From: CALZJC01 sp963781065
GTDB taxonomy: Bacteria; Acidobacteriota; Thermoanaerobaculia; Multivoradales; JAHEKO01
Reading direction: 5' to 3'
Length of the DNA: 64,000 bases
NCBI GenBank assembly: GCA_963781065.1
Contig: CAWAET010000009.1
Coordinates: 165,698-229,697, forward strand
Below the pieces are notes generated by a model. The model made no database searches and had not been told where the DNA came from. It saw only the letters and a program-made list of their open reading frames with translations. Of this stretch, positions 42,412 to 51,866 are shown one piece after another. The position numbers and the translations under genes are program-made. Each line of letters starts with the position of its first letter. Position 1 is the first letter of the stretch.

Positions 42412-43584
42412 ATGAACAAGAAAACCGCAACATTGCTCGCACTCTTCTTCCTGGTCGGTCTCACCGGTGGCTGCACAACGCCTCCCGGAGCCGCCGTGGA
42501 GGCGGCGAAGATGCCCGTCGTCATCGACACCGACATGGGATTCGACGACTGGATGGCGCTCCTCTATCTGCTGCGCGCACCGACGGTCGAAGTGAGAGCG
42601 ATCACGATCGACTGCGCCGGCGAGACCTACTGTCCGCGGGGGGCGGCCAACGCCATGAGCCTGCTCCGCCTGGCCGGCAACGAGGACATCCCCGTCTTCT
42701 ACGGCGAGGAGCCGGCAGCGACTCTCGCGACCCGGTTTCCCGAGGTGATTCGAGACGGCGCCGCGGTGATGAGCGTTCCGGGCTTCAACGGACTGACCGG
42801 CGCTTGCGACTACACCGACGGCGCGGCGACGGCGATCAAGACGATGGCCCACGACGCTGGAGCCAGCGGTGATCCACTGACCTTCATCTCGATCGGCTCG
42901 GCGACCAACATCGCCCAGGCGATCGGCGAGGCCCGGGCCGAGGGCGATGAATACTTCGACGTCTTCGCGCAGGGTGTCGACCGGATCTACAAGGGCGGTG
43001 GCGCGGTTGGCAAGGTGGTCGACGGCGCGTTGACCAACCAGGACATCCCGGGCAACCTCAACATCCCGACGATTTACGAGACCGACAACAAGACGGCGGC
43101 GTGGAACATCTACGTCAACGCCCCGGCAGCCCAGACGGTCGTCTCGTCGGGGCTCCCGGTGACCCTGATCCCGGTCAACCTCTCCGACGGCTTACCGATC
43201 ACCGAGGAATCCTGGAACGCGCTCGTCGGCAGCGCCAAGACCGAGCTCGCCAAGTTCGTCGCCGCCGACATCCTCAACGTGGTCAACAGCCAGGGCGGCT
43301 GGTCGGTGGCCGAGCTCGACTACTGGGATCCGTCGGTGGCGGTGGCGGCGGTCGAGTCGCAGCTGCTGACCCAACGGTTCGACGGTGAGACGGCCTGCGT
43401 GGACGTGGGGAAGGCGGATACTCATGGGACGGTGTTCATGGATGTCGCCGAAGGTGCCTCCACGAAATGCGCAGAAGTCGGGAGCACGGCGGGAACGATC
43501 GACGTGTATACGGCAATCGACTCGAAGGGCTTCTTTCAGGAGTTTGTTAGCGCTCTGAACCGTGAAGCAGGCCCTGGCGACTAG
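42412..43584 (+). CDS. Inosine-uridine-type nucleoside hydrolase lipoprotein
   Basis: 390-residue lipoprotein (LVGLTGGC lipobox, Cys near residue 21). The calcium-binding signature DTDMGFDDW (residues 40-48) differs slightly from the classical DTDPGxDDA of the IUNH family. A second ligand region IPGNLNIPT lies near residue 212. The family cleaves the N-glycosidic bond of nucleosides to free base and ribose; next to the phosphoesterase it suggests salvage of nucleotides outside the cytoplasm. Start ATG 42412 with GCGAGG seven bases upstream. This is the last intact gene before the compositional break. Confidence 0.88.
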   Translation: MNKKTATLLALFFLVGLTGGCTTPPGAAVEAAKMPVVIDTDMGFDDWMALLYLLRAPTVEVRAITIDCAGETYCPRGAANAMSLLRLAGNEDIPVFYGEEPAATLATRFPEVIRDGAAVMSVPGFNGLTGACDYTDGAATAIKTMAHDAGASGDPLTFISIGSATNIAQAIGEARAEGDEYFDVFAQGVDRIYKGGGAVGKVVDGALTNQDIPGNLNIPTIYETDNKTAAWNIYVNAPAAQTVVSSGLPVTLIPVNLSDGLPITEESWNALVGSAKTELAKFVAADILNVVNSQGGWSVAELDYWDPSVAVAAVESQLLTQRFDGETACVDVGKADTHGTVFMDVAEGASTKCAEVGSTAGTIDVYTAIDSKGFFQEFVSALNREAGPGD

Positions 43585-43882
43585 AAGAATGTCTCAGCAC
43601 CGCCGGGCAGGTTGGAGTCAAGACCTGGTGTTCTCGGGCAAAGAAACCATGATCTGCTCGAGTATTGCCTCCGATTTTCCGGGCCCCTGAGGGGCTTCCC
43701 TGAGGCCAGCGATTTGCCGCGTAAGGACTTCTAGGTCTCGAACTTCACAAGGACGCGCCAAAGAGCCGCCCGCGCTTTCTCAGAGGGGGTCCAGGAGACC
43801 ACCTCTCAGCTAGCCACATCCAGTCGGTCGCACCTGCACGAGGCCTCGGACGCCCTGACTCCCAGTCAGGGTCTCTGGCAGA
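43585..43882. other. Junction spacer between the two compositional regions
   Basis: No gene is recognised in about 300 bases. On the minus strand 43618-43779 is an open stretch (about 53 codons, no start) whose peptide (LTRQIAGLREAPQGPGKSE, residues near its middle) looks like real protein, with another open piece (SEKARAALWRVLVKFET) in a shifted frame before it, so a broken gene end is possible. A perfect hairpin follows at 43853-43871. GC content falls from the left part to the right part around here. Confidence 0.4.
43853..43871. repeat. Perfect 8-bp hairpin
   Basis: CCCTGACT (43853-43860), loop CCC, AGTCAGGG (43864-43871). It lies just after the stop of the truncated sulfatase frame. It has no T-run but could act as a terminator or be part of the junction. 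Confidence 0.6.
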
Positions 43883-45082
43883 TCAGTTTCCGAGATTCGC
43901 CAGTGTCCATCGGACGCGCTCAACGCCTGCCAACACTTGGGGTTCTTTTAGGTTCCAGCCTAGGTTCCAGAGCAGTGCCGCTGGGACGGGTCCTCCTTGG
44001 AGCAGACCCCCCCACCGATTGGGCTTTCCACGATCAAGAGCCCAGATTCCTAGGTTCCAAATAGGTTCCACCAAGCCCTCGACTGGACTCGTCGAGCCAC
44101 TACTCACCCGATCTCCAACCGCCTCACCAGATACGACAACGCCTGCCGGCTCATCCGGCCAATAGAAGATCCCGGGGACTCGAATTCCACCTTCGAAATT
44201 GGATGCCTTTCTGCCACGAAGGTTGCCGTTGCGATCGTCCCGATAGCTACCGTTGTCGGAAGTGTAGAAGACCAGAGTGTTCTCGAGCGAATCGACTTCC
44301 TTCAGTTTGTCGAGCAGGCGAGAGATAGCGCGGTCTGTGTTGTCGATCGTGCCGGAGTAGATAGCGGCCTGATCGTTCAAATCGCCATATTGAGAAACGA
44401 TCGATTCCGGCGCTGCAATGGGGTCGTGCGGTTCGTGAAACCACAGGTTCAGAAGAAACGGCGCGTCGGGATCACGTTTCTCATCCAGCCACGAGATCGC
44501 CTCGTCGACGACGTATCTGGCATGAATACCCTTCGATCTTCCCGACTGGTTTGCCGTTGCGAAGGAAGTTCACGGGATCCTTGTGGCTCGGGTTGGCCCC
44601 GCTGTTCATTCCAAACCAGTAGTCAAAGCCATGCTCTGCGGGCGTCGGTTTCTTCACGTCACGGGTGGGCATTCCCAAATGCCATTTCCCGAAATGCGCT
44701 GTCGCATATCCGTGCGTTTGAGCACTTCAGGCAGCGTGACTTCGCGCTCGAGCAGATGCGGTTTCTGGAAGGATTCGAAAATCACATTGCCGTAGATGCC
44801 CGTGCGTGCGTGATGGCGTCCCGTCAACAACACCGCGCGGGAAGGCCCGCAGACGGCGGCCCCAGCGTAGAAATCGGTGAAACGCACGCCACCCGCAGCG
44901 AGACGATCGAGTGTAGGCGTTTTGACCGGGCCGCCGTAACAGCCGATGTCTTTCCAGCCCAGGTCATCGGCCAACAGCACGACGACATTCGGGCGTTTGG
45001 TAGCCGACAGGCTGACGCAAGGCATCAAAAACCATGCCAGCGCAATGACCCCGATGGCGTTCTTTGATGTTTGAAGATTCAT
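43883..45082 (-). CDS. Sulfatase, frameshifted and truncated at the C-terminus
   Basis: Arylsulfatase-family enzyme (formylglycine-dependent sulfate ester hydrolase) with a signal peptide (residues 8-27). The catalytic motif CGPSR near residue 79 is intact, as CxPSR for conversion to formylglycine, and metal site NVVVLLADDLGW is present near 32-43. Frame changes near 44718 and near 44522 are needed; then LNLWFHEPHDPIAAPE and YTSDNGSYRDDR follow. Similarity ends after VPGIFYWPDEPAG (near 44150), where about 150 residues of a normal sulfatase are missing. The remaining in-frame tail to 43883 runs through TAGGTTCCA repeats and has no homology. It follows the DUF1080 gene by 31 bases. The substrate may be a sulfated polysaccharide. 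Confidence 0.8.
43949..44070. repeat. Four TAGGTTCCA repeats in two pairs
   Basis: Copies at 43949-43957, 43961-43969, 44051-44059 and 44062-44070; three are preceded by CC or GCC, making CCTAGGTTCCA. The pairs are about 102 bases apart. They lie in the stretch where sulfatase similarity has ended, so they belong to the junction rather than to the gene. Similar 'AGGTTCC' spacers occur in many environmental bacterial genomes, from general knowledge. Confidence 0.75.
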
Positions 45083-45113
45083 CGCTACTCCGATTTGTCT
45101 TCGGAGGGTGGGA

Positions 45114-48013
45114 CTATTCGAGTTCGATGACTTCCAACCCCGCCTGTTTCTCCAGCGTGTGAAGCCAAATGGTTTCGACAACGAAGTGAAAAGGCTGGCT
45201 CGGCAGCTTGTCCTTCCTGTCGGCAAGCGAAGGATCAAGCTGAAAGTCTTGAAGTTCGAGCGTGACTTCGAAGTCTTCTCCGCCGCGGAACTCGTCAGCA
45301 GGGCGCACCGTCTGAAAGCGACCTGCGAAATCACCGTTGGGATGGTTGATCGTGATGCCGAAATAGACGGGGCACTTCGTCGCAAGGCGGCCGCTCACTG
45401 AGAGACGGGACTCGGGCAGCAGCACGACCGGCGGCTTGTCATCGCCGGAGACCTCGAACCCCGCCACATGGATGGTTCGTCCATCCGGGTATCTTGATCG
45501 GGGTGGTTTTGCGTTGTTCGCCTTTTGCGTCCGACTCGGCGGTCCATTTCCATTGGTTGCCCGACTTGCGGGACTTGGTTGGCGCCAGGTTGATCGGGGG
45601 CTTTCTTACCGGGCTTCGGCTTTTGAACCTTGGTTGCGGGTGGCGGACTTTTCCCTTCGGCGACGTACTCCAGGATCCTGACGAAGGAGTAGCCGCGATT
45701 CGGCATGTCCGGGATCGAGCCGTTGTTTCTCCTTCCACAACTTCCCGAGTCTGTGCCATCTGCTGGTTGCTCAGTTTCGCGATACGCCGGTCGACGTAGT
45801 CCTGATGGCTTGCCGGCTGATAGGCTTCCGGCAGATCGTTCTGCGTCGATCCGGGCCAGCAGTTCTTCCAGGGATGACTCGCGAGGTTTTCCGCTTGGCT
45901 TTGAGGTGACGGCAGATGACCTCGCCGGGTCCCAGTTCCTTGATGAAGATGTTGCGGTATTCGATCGGACAGGGGTTCACTTCGCCGAGGTTTGCCCATA
46001 TCCGTATTGCCGTAGGCAACGATGTGTTTCTGCAAGCCGGATCGGCGCCGGTTCCATGTTCAGCATCCAGTCGTGATACACGAAGTTGTCGTGGAGCACT
46101 TCGCCGTCATACTCGGCCGACAAGGTCCGGCCCTGCACGGTCAGCTTGACCGTGTGCCAGACCCCGACTTCCGGATCGATATGCCTGACGTGCGGTTTTT
46201 CTTCCTCCTTGAGTCCCATCTTCTTCGGCGATTTCTTTCGGCAGGAAGTAGTAACTTTCCAGGTGTCCCATTCCGCCCCTGGATCTCAGGTTGAACTGTT
46301 CCATGGTTCCGAAGCCCGGGATCTCCGGAATCAGCCTGCGGAAGTTGATGCCGCTGTCGGAGATCGTCGGCATCCGGAAATCGAGCATCAGGATGAAATC
46401 CCGGTAGTGCTTCTTCGTGACCAGGCTCGCGCCCCAGTGCTCGACCAGCGCCGGTCGACTTGAGCACGCCGTCCTCGATCAGACCAGTATTCCTTGACCG
46501 CGGCGGCGTGTGCCAGCCGGTGAAGTCCCGGCCGTTGAACAGCGCGGTGAACCCTTCCGGCGGCACGTTCGAGCTTCCGTTCTTCCGCACCTTCGGAGTC
46601 GGCCGATTTCCTTGATGAACAGGTTCCGAAACTCGATCGGACAGGGATTCTTCTTCCCCGTCTTCTCGTTTTCCAGGAAACGTGCTTCTGGAACCGAATC
46701 GGATGCCGGACCCGTGCCGAGGAGCCATTCGGGAAACTCGAATCGGTCGATCATCACTTCCCGTCCAGCTCAGCCGAAATGGTTCTGCCGGCCACGTGAT
46801 CTTGACCGTGTGCCAGTCCCCGATCTCGGGATCCACGCGATTCACCCGTGGCAGATCCTTTGGCGTCACGGAGGGAAGGCCTTGTTTCGGATTTGCCCGG
46901 AGAAAACTGAGACTTTCGAGCTGCCCCATACGATGCCCGGTTCCGAGGTTCATCTGTTCCTGCGTACCCGAAGAATCCCATGTCCGGTAGCAGCCGCCGG
47001 AAGAGGATCCCGCTGTCAGAGTCGGCCGGCATGCGGAAATCGGCCAGCAGGACGAAGTCCTGGATATTCTCTCTCCGTCACGAGGTCTGCGCCCCATTCC
47101 TCCAGGAGCCCGTGGGACTTGAGAACCCCATCCTCGATCGACCACATCTGCTTGACCCGGGGCGACATCTTCCAGCCGGTGAAATCCCTGCCGTTGAAGA
47201 GCGAAGTGAATCCCTCCGGAGGAACGTTCAGACGGTACTACTCCGGCGTCGTCGCTACCGTCTGCCGATGCCCTGCATCGCCACTTTCCAGTCCCGCACC
47301 CTGACATTGCGGAACGCAATCGGCCCGTAGTCACCCTGCAGGACGACGCGTCCGTTGGGAAACTGCTGGCGATCCCAGTTGGGACCGTGCGCGTGAGGCA
47401 TTTCATGGTTTTCCTGGATGACAACCCCGTTGTGGATCACTTTGACGAATTTCGCGTTGGCCGTCTTGTTGCCGGCTTCATCGAATCGAGGGGCCTGGAA
47501 GATGATATCCATCGACTGCCACTGGCCCGGCGGCCTGGCGGCGTTGACCCGGGGCGGCGAGCCGGCGTCGATGTGGCGATAGGACGGTTTGCCCGGCTCG
47601 CCTTCCGCTCGCGGATAGACCCCGCCGCAATGGGCTCCTGTGGGCGCCTCGATGTGCGCGCTGTCCAGGATTTGGATCTCGTAGTTGCCGTGAAAGATGA
47701 CGCCCGAGTTCGACCCCTTGGCCACCACGAATTCCACGTGCACTTGCACATCTTGATAGGTTTGCTTCGTAACAAGGCTGTTAGCACGGCCCGTCTTGCC
47801 GTTGAGCAGGACTCCGGTTCCCGGCTTGCCTACAAGCAGTCGGTTCTGATCCGGGTTGAGCGTGGCGTGGCCGGCCTCGTACCATTTGTCGGCGTTGTGC
47901 CATACGTCGAACCAGTCATTTGCCTCAGCCACCGTGGCATGGCCGGACAATAGTAGCAGCATCGTGGCGGTCAAGAACCGCGATCCAACAGATGGAAGTG
48001 TTAGTGTGCGCAT
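45114..48013 (-). CDS. Exported protein with three DUF1080 (3-keto-disaccharide hydrolase-like) domains, heavily frameshifted
   Basis: Read from 48013, a signal peptide (FLTATMLLLLSGHATVAEA) precedes DUF1080 domain 1 (WFDVWHNADKWYEAG to FRNVRVRDWKV). With a shift near 47268, domain 2 begins NVPPEGFTSLFNGRDFTGWK and ends IEFRNLFIKEIG. Domain 3 begins NVPPEGFTALFNGRDFTGWH and ends IEYRNIFIKELG. About twelve single-base shifts are needed, yet no in-frame nonsense codon appears. A helical Planctomycetes-like region (PNRGYSFVRILEYV) follows, then a C-terminal beta domain shared with the FecR protein. DUF1080 proteins act on sugars, some as 3-keto-glycoside hydrolases. If the shifts are sequencing errors this is one protein of about 960 residues; it could also be adjoining genes. 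Confidence 0.7.
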
Positions 48014-48076
48014 CGCTAGGTCACCTCGTGAATAGTCTCAATTGTTATCAGAAATTAAGTTCACCGCATGCAATTC

Positions 48077-48161
48077 AACACAGAGGCACAGAGAACACGG
48101 AGGTTGTAGTCACGGAATTTCAGGGCGCTCGTTTTCTCTGTGCTCTCCGTGCCTCTGTGTT
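48077..48161. repeat. ACACAGAGGCAC-type inverted repeat
   Basis: Arms 48077-48103 and 48134-48161 carry ACACAGAGGCAC and its complement, with CACGGAG / CTCTCCGTG nearby, separated by 30 bases. This kind of palindromic spacer, giving spurious 'HRGTENTE' peptides in databases, is common in environmental bacteria. It lies between the Gfo/Idh stop and the DUF1080 start, both on the minus strand. Confidence 0.8.
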
Positions 48162-48202
48162 TATGTCTCTTTGCAGTAGTCTCCGGTGACTCCTTTTCAA
48201 AC

Positions 48203-49516
48203 CTACAACGTCCACCCTTTACGATATTCTCGCTGAATGTACTCATTCGCCTCGGGACAGTTGGTGACCTTCAGGTTCTCCGCGTCCCACTCGAGCTTCT
48301 GGCCCGTGCGGTACGCAACCGTTCCCAACAGGACGGTTTCGGTCAGAGGCCCTGAGTAGCCGAAGTGAGTACCGGTCGGACTGCCCGTCTTGCACGCCGT
48401 AAGCCATTCTTGAGCGTGGCTGATGGGTCCGGGAATCGTCTGCGGGGGCGGTTCGAAGCCGGCGAACTTCTGCCGCGGATGCAGCTCGTATCTGCCAAAA
48501 TGGGAGAATAGCATCCCCTCGGCGCCGACGAACAAAACGCCCTCGGACCAGCTGGGAAAGGTCCCTTCCTCCCACATCGGTGGTTTCTTTCCGCCGTCGT
48601 ACCAGGTGAGTTCCACCGGCGGCTGGTTGTTCCGAGCAGGAAATGTCCAACGGGCGGTCAGCGACCGAGGGTACATCTCCGGATGCACGGGCGGGCCTAC
48701 CGTCTCGACGGTCGTCGGGTACTTCAGGTCCAAGGCCCAAAACGGCAGGTCGAGCAGGTGGCAGCCCATGTCGCCGAGTTGCCCGTTACCGAAATCCCAC
48801 CAATGCCGCCATTGCACGGGGTGATAGCAGGAATGGTAAGGACGTTCGGGCGCCGGGCCGAGCCAGAGATCCCAGTTCAGATTCGGTGGAACGGGAGGCG
48901 TTTCTCTGGGGCGGTACCTGGGCTCTGAACCGAGTTCACGCCAGACATGGACTTCTCTGACTTCTCCGATGGCCCCGGAGCGGATCAACTCGACAACGCG
49001 GCGGTAGTTGCGTCCGGAGTGGGCTTCGTTGCCCATCTGCGTGGCCAGCCCGGTTTCTCGCGCCGCCTTGGCCATGGTACGGGCCTCATAAACACTGTGT
49101 GTCAACGGTTTCTCGCAATAGACGTGCTTGCCCGCTCTGAGTGCCGCCATCGAGGCCGGCGCATGGGTATGATCGGGCGAGCACACGGTCACGGCGTCGA
49201 TGTTGTTTTCTTCCCAATCAATCAGCTTGCGGAAATCGTTGTACTTCCTCGCGCTCGGATAACGCTCGGAGGCTTTTCCCAGGTAGTTCGCATCGACATC
49301 GCAAATGGCGACGATGTTATGGGCCTCCATCTGCCGAATGACCGTCCAGCCGCGATTGCCCACGCCGATGCCGGCGATGTTCAGCTTCTCGCTGGGCGGA
49401 AGATGCCCAACACCTCCCAGGACGTGCCGAGGCACGATTGCAGGCCCGGCCAATGCTGCGCCGGCAACCGACCGCAACAATCCCCGCCGATTCAAACGTT
49501 GCTCAATTGATGTCAT
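48203..49516 (-). CDS. Gfo/Idh/MocA family oxidoreductase with Tat signal
   Basis: 437-residue protein, one of the few intact frames in this half. The twin-arginine signal is RRGLLRSVAGAALAGPA (residues 10-26), so it is exported folded. The NAD-binding fold follows with GIGVGNRGW (near 51-59), then AICDVDANYLG and the family's CEKPL (about residue 134). A planctomycetal 'Gfo/Idh' C-terminal domain follows (WWDFGNGQLGDMGCH near 239-253). It oxidises or rearranges sugars and probably works with DUF1080 proteins in keto-sugar metabolism. GGAG lies six to nine bases before the ATG at 49516. A 66-nt hairpin and a tiny ORF lie just upstream. Confidence 0.92.
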   Translation of the reverse strand: MTSIEQRLNRRGLLRSVAGAALAGPAIVPRHVLGGVGHLPPSEKLNIAGIGVGNRGWTVIRQMEAHNIVAICDVDANYLGKASERYPSARKYNDFRKLIDWEENNIDAVTVCSPDHTHAPASMAALRAGKHVYCEKPLTHSVYEARTMAKAARETGLATQMGNEAHSGRNYRRVVELIRSGAIGEVREVHVWRELGSEPRYRPRETPPVPPNLNWDLWLGPAPERPYHSCYHPVQWRHWWDFGNGQLGDMGCHLLDLPFWALDLKYPTTVETVGPPVHPEMYPRSLTARWTFPARNNQPPVELTWYDGGKKPPMWEEGTFPSWSEGVLFVGAEGMLFSHFGRYELHPRQKFAGFEPPPQTIPGPISHAQEWLTACKTGSPTGTHFGYSGPLTETVLLGTVAYRTGQKLEWDAENLKVTNCPEANEYIQREYRKGWTL

Positions 49517-49552
49517 TATCTACTCCGAAATGGGATTCGTTCTATTAAAGGC

Positions 49553-49618
49553 GGCTGGCCGCTGCTGATTGACGCCCAAGTGGAAACATGAAATCGCCAA
49601 TCATACAGCGAACCAGCC
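49553..49618 (-). ncRNA. 66-nt conserved hairpin, copy 1 (candidate RNA motif)
   Basis: On the minus strand this 66-nt stretch folds into one long stem: 6 bp, a bulged U at position 7, 7 bp, a short internal loop, 7-8 bp, then a 20-base apical loop ending GUUUCCACUUGGG. A second copy at 52795-52860 has the same length and 79% identity, with paired changes that keep the stem (for example position 4-63, U-A to C-G). CCUUUA follows the stem in the minus direction. It sits between a small membrane-peptide ORF and the Gfo/Idh start, so it could be a terminator, leader or separate RNA. Confidence 0.6.
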
Positions 49619-49628
49619 ATACTCTGTG

Positions 49629-49706
49629 TCACTTCGACAGCCACAAAAGGAAAAAGCTGAGAAGCGTCAGCAACGTGATGATGACGACGATATCGCCTTT
49701 AGTCAT
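49629..49706 (-). CDS. Tiny membrane-peptide ORF, copy 1 (25 residues)
   Basis: ATG at 49706 to TGA at 49629-49631, giving a 25-residue peptide with charged start (MTKGD), a hydrophobic helix (IVVIITLLTLLSFFLLWL) and a Lys end. No strong Shine-Dalgarno sequence is visible. A similar ORF at 52991-53074 shares the TLLTL core, the same place before a 66-nt hairpin, and similar length, which suggests real coding. Function unknown; a membrane-inserted small protein or leader peptide is possible. Confidence 0.45.
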   Translation of the reverse strand: MTKGDIVVIITLLTLLSFFLLWLSK

Positions 49707-49876
49707 CCTGTTCACAATTGAGTTACACCACCGCAATCTTGCGGAATCAGATACGAACTTCAGGGCAGCCGACGCTGCTACGTGTTGGGAGGATTTGTGC
49801 GGAAAATCAGGTGTGCTTTCAAATAGAGCGGATTACGAATTACCGCGAACGTGTTTTCCTCGTTTTCACGTTGAAA

Positions 49877-51273
49877 CTACCCGCCGCGTAGGTCGTATGT
49901 CTGTGCGACTCGCACTAGATGCATCTTCTCAGGCGGTATCAACTCAACCTCGGTGATCTCCAGCCCCGCCTGTTTGTCCAGGGTATGACACCAAATGGTC
50001 TCGACGACCAGACGAAAGGGATCGCTTGGCAGTTCGCTGCTGCAAGCTGGCAAGTGATGGGTCGAGCCGAAAGTCGCGAAGTGGGAGAATCAGGTCAAAG
50101 TCTTCTCCGCTTGCGAAACTCTTCAGCGGGCCGGATGGTCTGGAAACGTCCCGCAAACGCTCCGTTTGCTTGCCTGACGGTGACTGCCGAAGTACACCTT
50201 GTGGGGCGACGCAATGCGGCCGCGCACTCGGAGACGGGAAGCGGGCTGCAGTGTGACGGGCGGCTTGTCGCCCCAGGAAACGCTAAGGCCCGTCGTGTAG
50301 ATGGTCATTCCCTGGGGAGTGGTATACGGGATCGCTCCGAGTTTCGCCTCTTGGGTGTCCGTCCCCGGCGACCACTTCCCTTGGGTGCGGACCGGTCCGA
50401 GGGGTAATTCACTCTTCCACTGGCTGACCGACTCGCGAACTGGCTCCGGCAGCATGTCGCGATCGGCGGCCGCGATCACGCGGTGTCTGGCAGGCACATC
50501 CACCGAGTTGCCATCGCTGAATCGTGTGACCCGAACGCTGCCTTCGCTGACGTTCAGCATGGTAGCAGCCGTTTCGGCCTCGACTTCGAACTGCGTCCCC
50601 ACAACTTCGAGCAGGGCAGACCGAGTATAAATCAGCATCGGTTTGCCCGCCGGTTGAGGCTTTACATTGCTGGACAAGTTACCTGCCTTCAGATGCAATT
50701 TCTTCTGGTCGTCATCCGAAAAGGTGAGCATCGAGTTTCCTGAAATCGTGGCGGTTGAGCCGTCGCTGAATTCCAATTCGAACCACGAGCCCGGCGCCAG
50801 TCCTTCGATCGTTCCTCCCGTCAGTTCCGTGCCCATGCTCAGATCAAAAGAGACCGACCACCATCACCTGTCCATTGCAGAGGTCCACTCAATCCAGTGA
50901 TCTTCGCGATCAGCGGCACGCCTCTTGGCCACAAGAAATACAGACTCGCGATCAGCACGATAGTGACGGCGGCCGCCAGCGACGCAATCCGGAACCGGGC
51001 CGCTCCATTTTCACGTCCCGTAATTGATGGCAGCTTGGCACCCGTCTGGTTTGGTTGCACTCGCAAATCCTGGTCAACGTCAAACGCGAACTGACGGCGC
51101 AGTGCTGCATGCAAATTCATGTAGTGCAGATACATCTTGCGTTCAGCTTCATTGGCCAGCAGCCGCGCCTGCAGTTCCTGCTGATGTTCGTCCGATGCCG
51201 TACCCTGTAACACCGCCTCGATCAACTCAACCAATGGCGTGGCTTCAGAGGACTTCTTCTCGTTCATCGTCAT
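49877..51273 (-). CDS. FecR-like regulator with C-terminal beta domain, frameshifted
   Basis: Membrane-spanning anti-sigma-type protein. The N-terminal 90 residues are cytoplasmic (LVELIEAVLQGTASDEHQQ), the helix is SLAAAVTIVLIASLYFLW (near residues 97-114), and the FecR domain follows with GTELTGGTIEGL, LEFSDGSTATISG and RSALLEVVGTQFEVEAE. After residue 350 comes a beta domain shared with the DUF1080 protein (KPPVTLQPASRL, VYFG, FRLDPSLA, VVETIWCHTLDKQAGLE). Frame changes are needed near 50855, 50165 and about 50040; the last readable codon is the TAG at 49877. The start overlaps the sigma gene by four bases (ATGA). It should respond to an outside signal and release the sigma factor. Confidence 0.82.
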
Positions 51274-51803
51274 GCCCCTTCAAGCCCCAGGGTTTGTCGG
51301 ACACACAAGGACAAGGCGGTGCGGATCTTCGCCAAGTGTTTGCGGACGGCATTCGGTGTCCGCCCCACGCTTTCCGCGTACGCTTTGATCGTCGAGCCTT
51401 CCCGATAGCATCCGGAGAGCACTCCCCGATCGCGCGAACGAAGCTTCGCCAGGCAATGTGCGAGCACGCGGCGTTCTTCTTCCAGTTGGGCTGCCTGCCT
51501 TGCCGCGTCATCCGCCAGGAGTTGAACCAGTTCGTCACTGAAGGTGTGCCGATCCCGCCCGCGCTTGCGACGGAAGTTCATGGCTTCGTACCGGGCGATC
51601 TGAAACGCCCAGTTGCGGAAGCTGGTTCCGGCCTCAAATTGCTCAAACTTCTTCCACATGGCCATACTCGTTTCCTGCATCACCTCCTCTGCGTCCGTCA
51701 AATTGGCGAGCAGCGAGGTCAAGAACGAGTGGATCCCCGGTTCGTGCCGAACGAACAGAGCCATGAATTGTTCATGTTTTGGAGATGACGCAGGATCGCT
51801 CAT
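51270..51803 (-). CDS. ECF sigma factor, Rhodopirellula/Verrucomicrobium-type
   Basis: 177-residue RNA polymerase sigma-70 family protein of the group seen in Planctomycetes and Verrucomicrobia. Region 2 shows ANLTDAEEVMQETSMAMWKKF (core DAEEVMQETSMAMW, near residues 37-50) and FRNWAFQIARYEAMNFRR, and region 4 shows YREGSTIKAYAESVGRTPNAVRKHL (helix-turn-helix near residues 134-156). It steers RNA polymerase to its target genes, and its overlap with the FecR gene suggests co-regulation. The stretch around its start (51771-51808) is repeated before the response regulator. Confidence 0.93.
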   Translation of the reverse strand: MSDPASSPKHEQFMALFVRHEPGIHSFLTSLLANLTDAEEVMQETSMAMWKKFEQFEAGTSFRNWAFQIARYEAMNFRRKRGRDRHTFSDELVQLLADDAARQAAQLEEERRVLAHCLAKLRSRDRGVLSGCYREGSTIKAYAESVGRTPNAVRKHLAKIRTALSLCVRQTLGLEGA

Positions 51804-51866
51804 CTTCTAACAGCGTCGCGGGTTGGAGGCCGGTGGTTGGTCGAAACGTACAGCACGATGCCATTA

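Noticed and set aside
43590..43691. Short plus-strand ORF just after the nucleoside hydrolase
   Set aside because: About 33 codons, no ribosome-binding site, no recognisable features.
48061..48246. Short minus-strand ORF with HRGTESTE
   Set aside because: Known type of spurious peptide from the ACACAGAGGCAC palindrome; not a gene.
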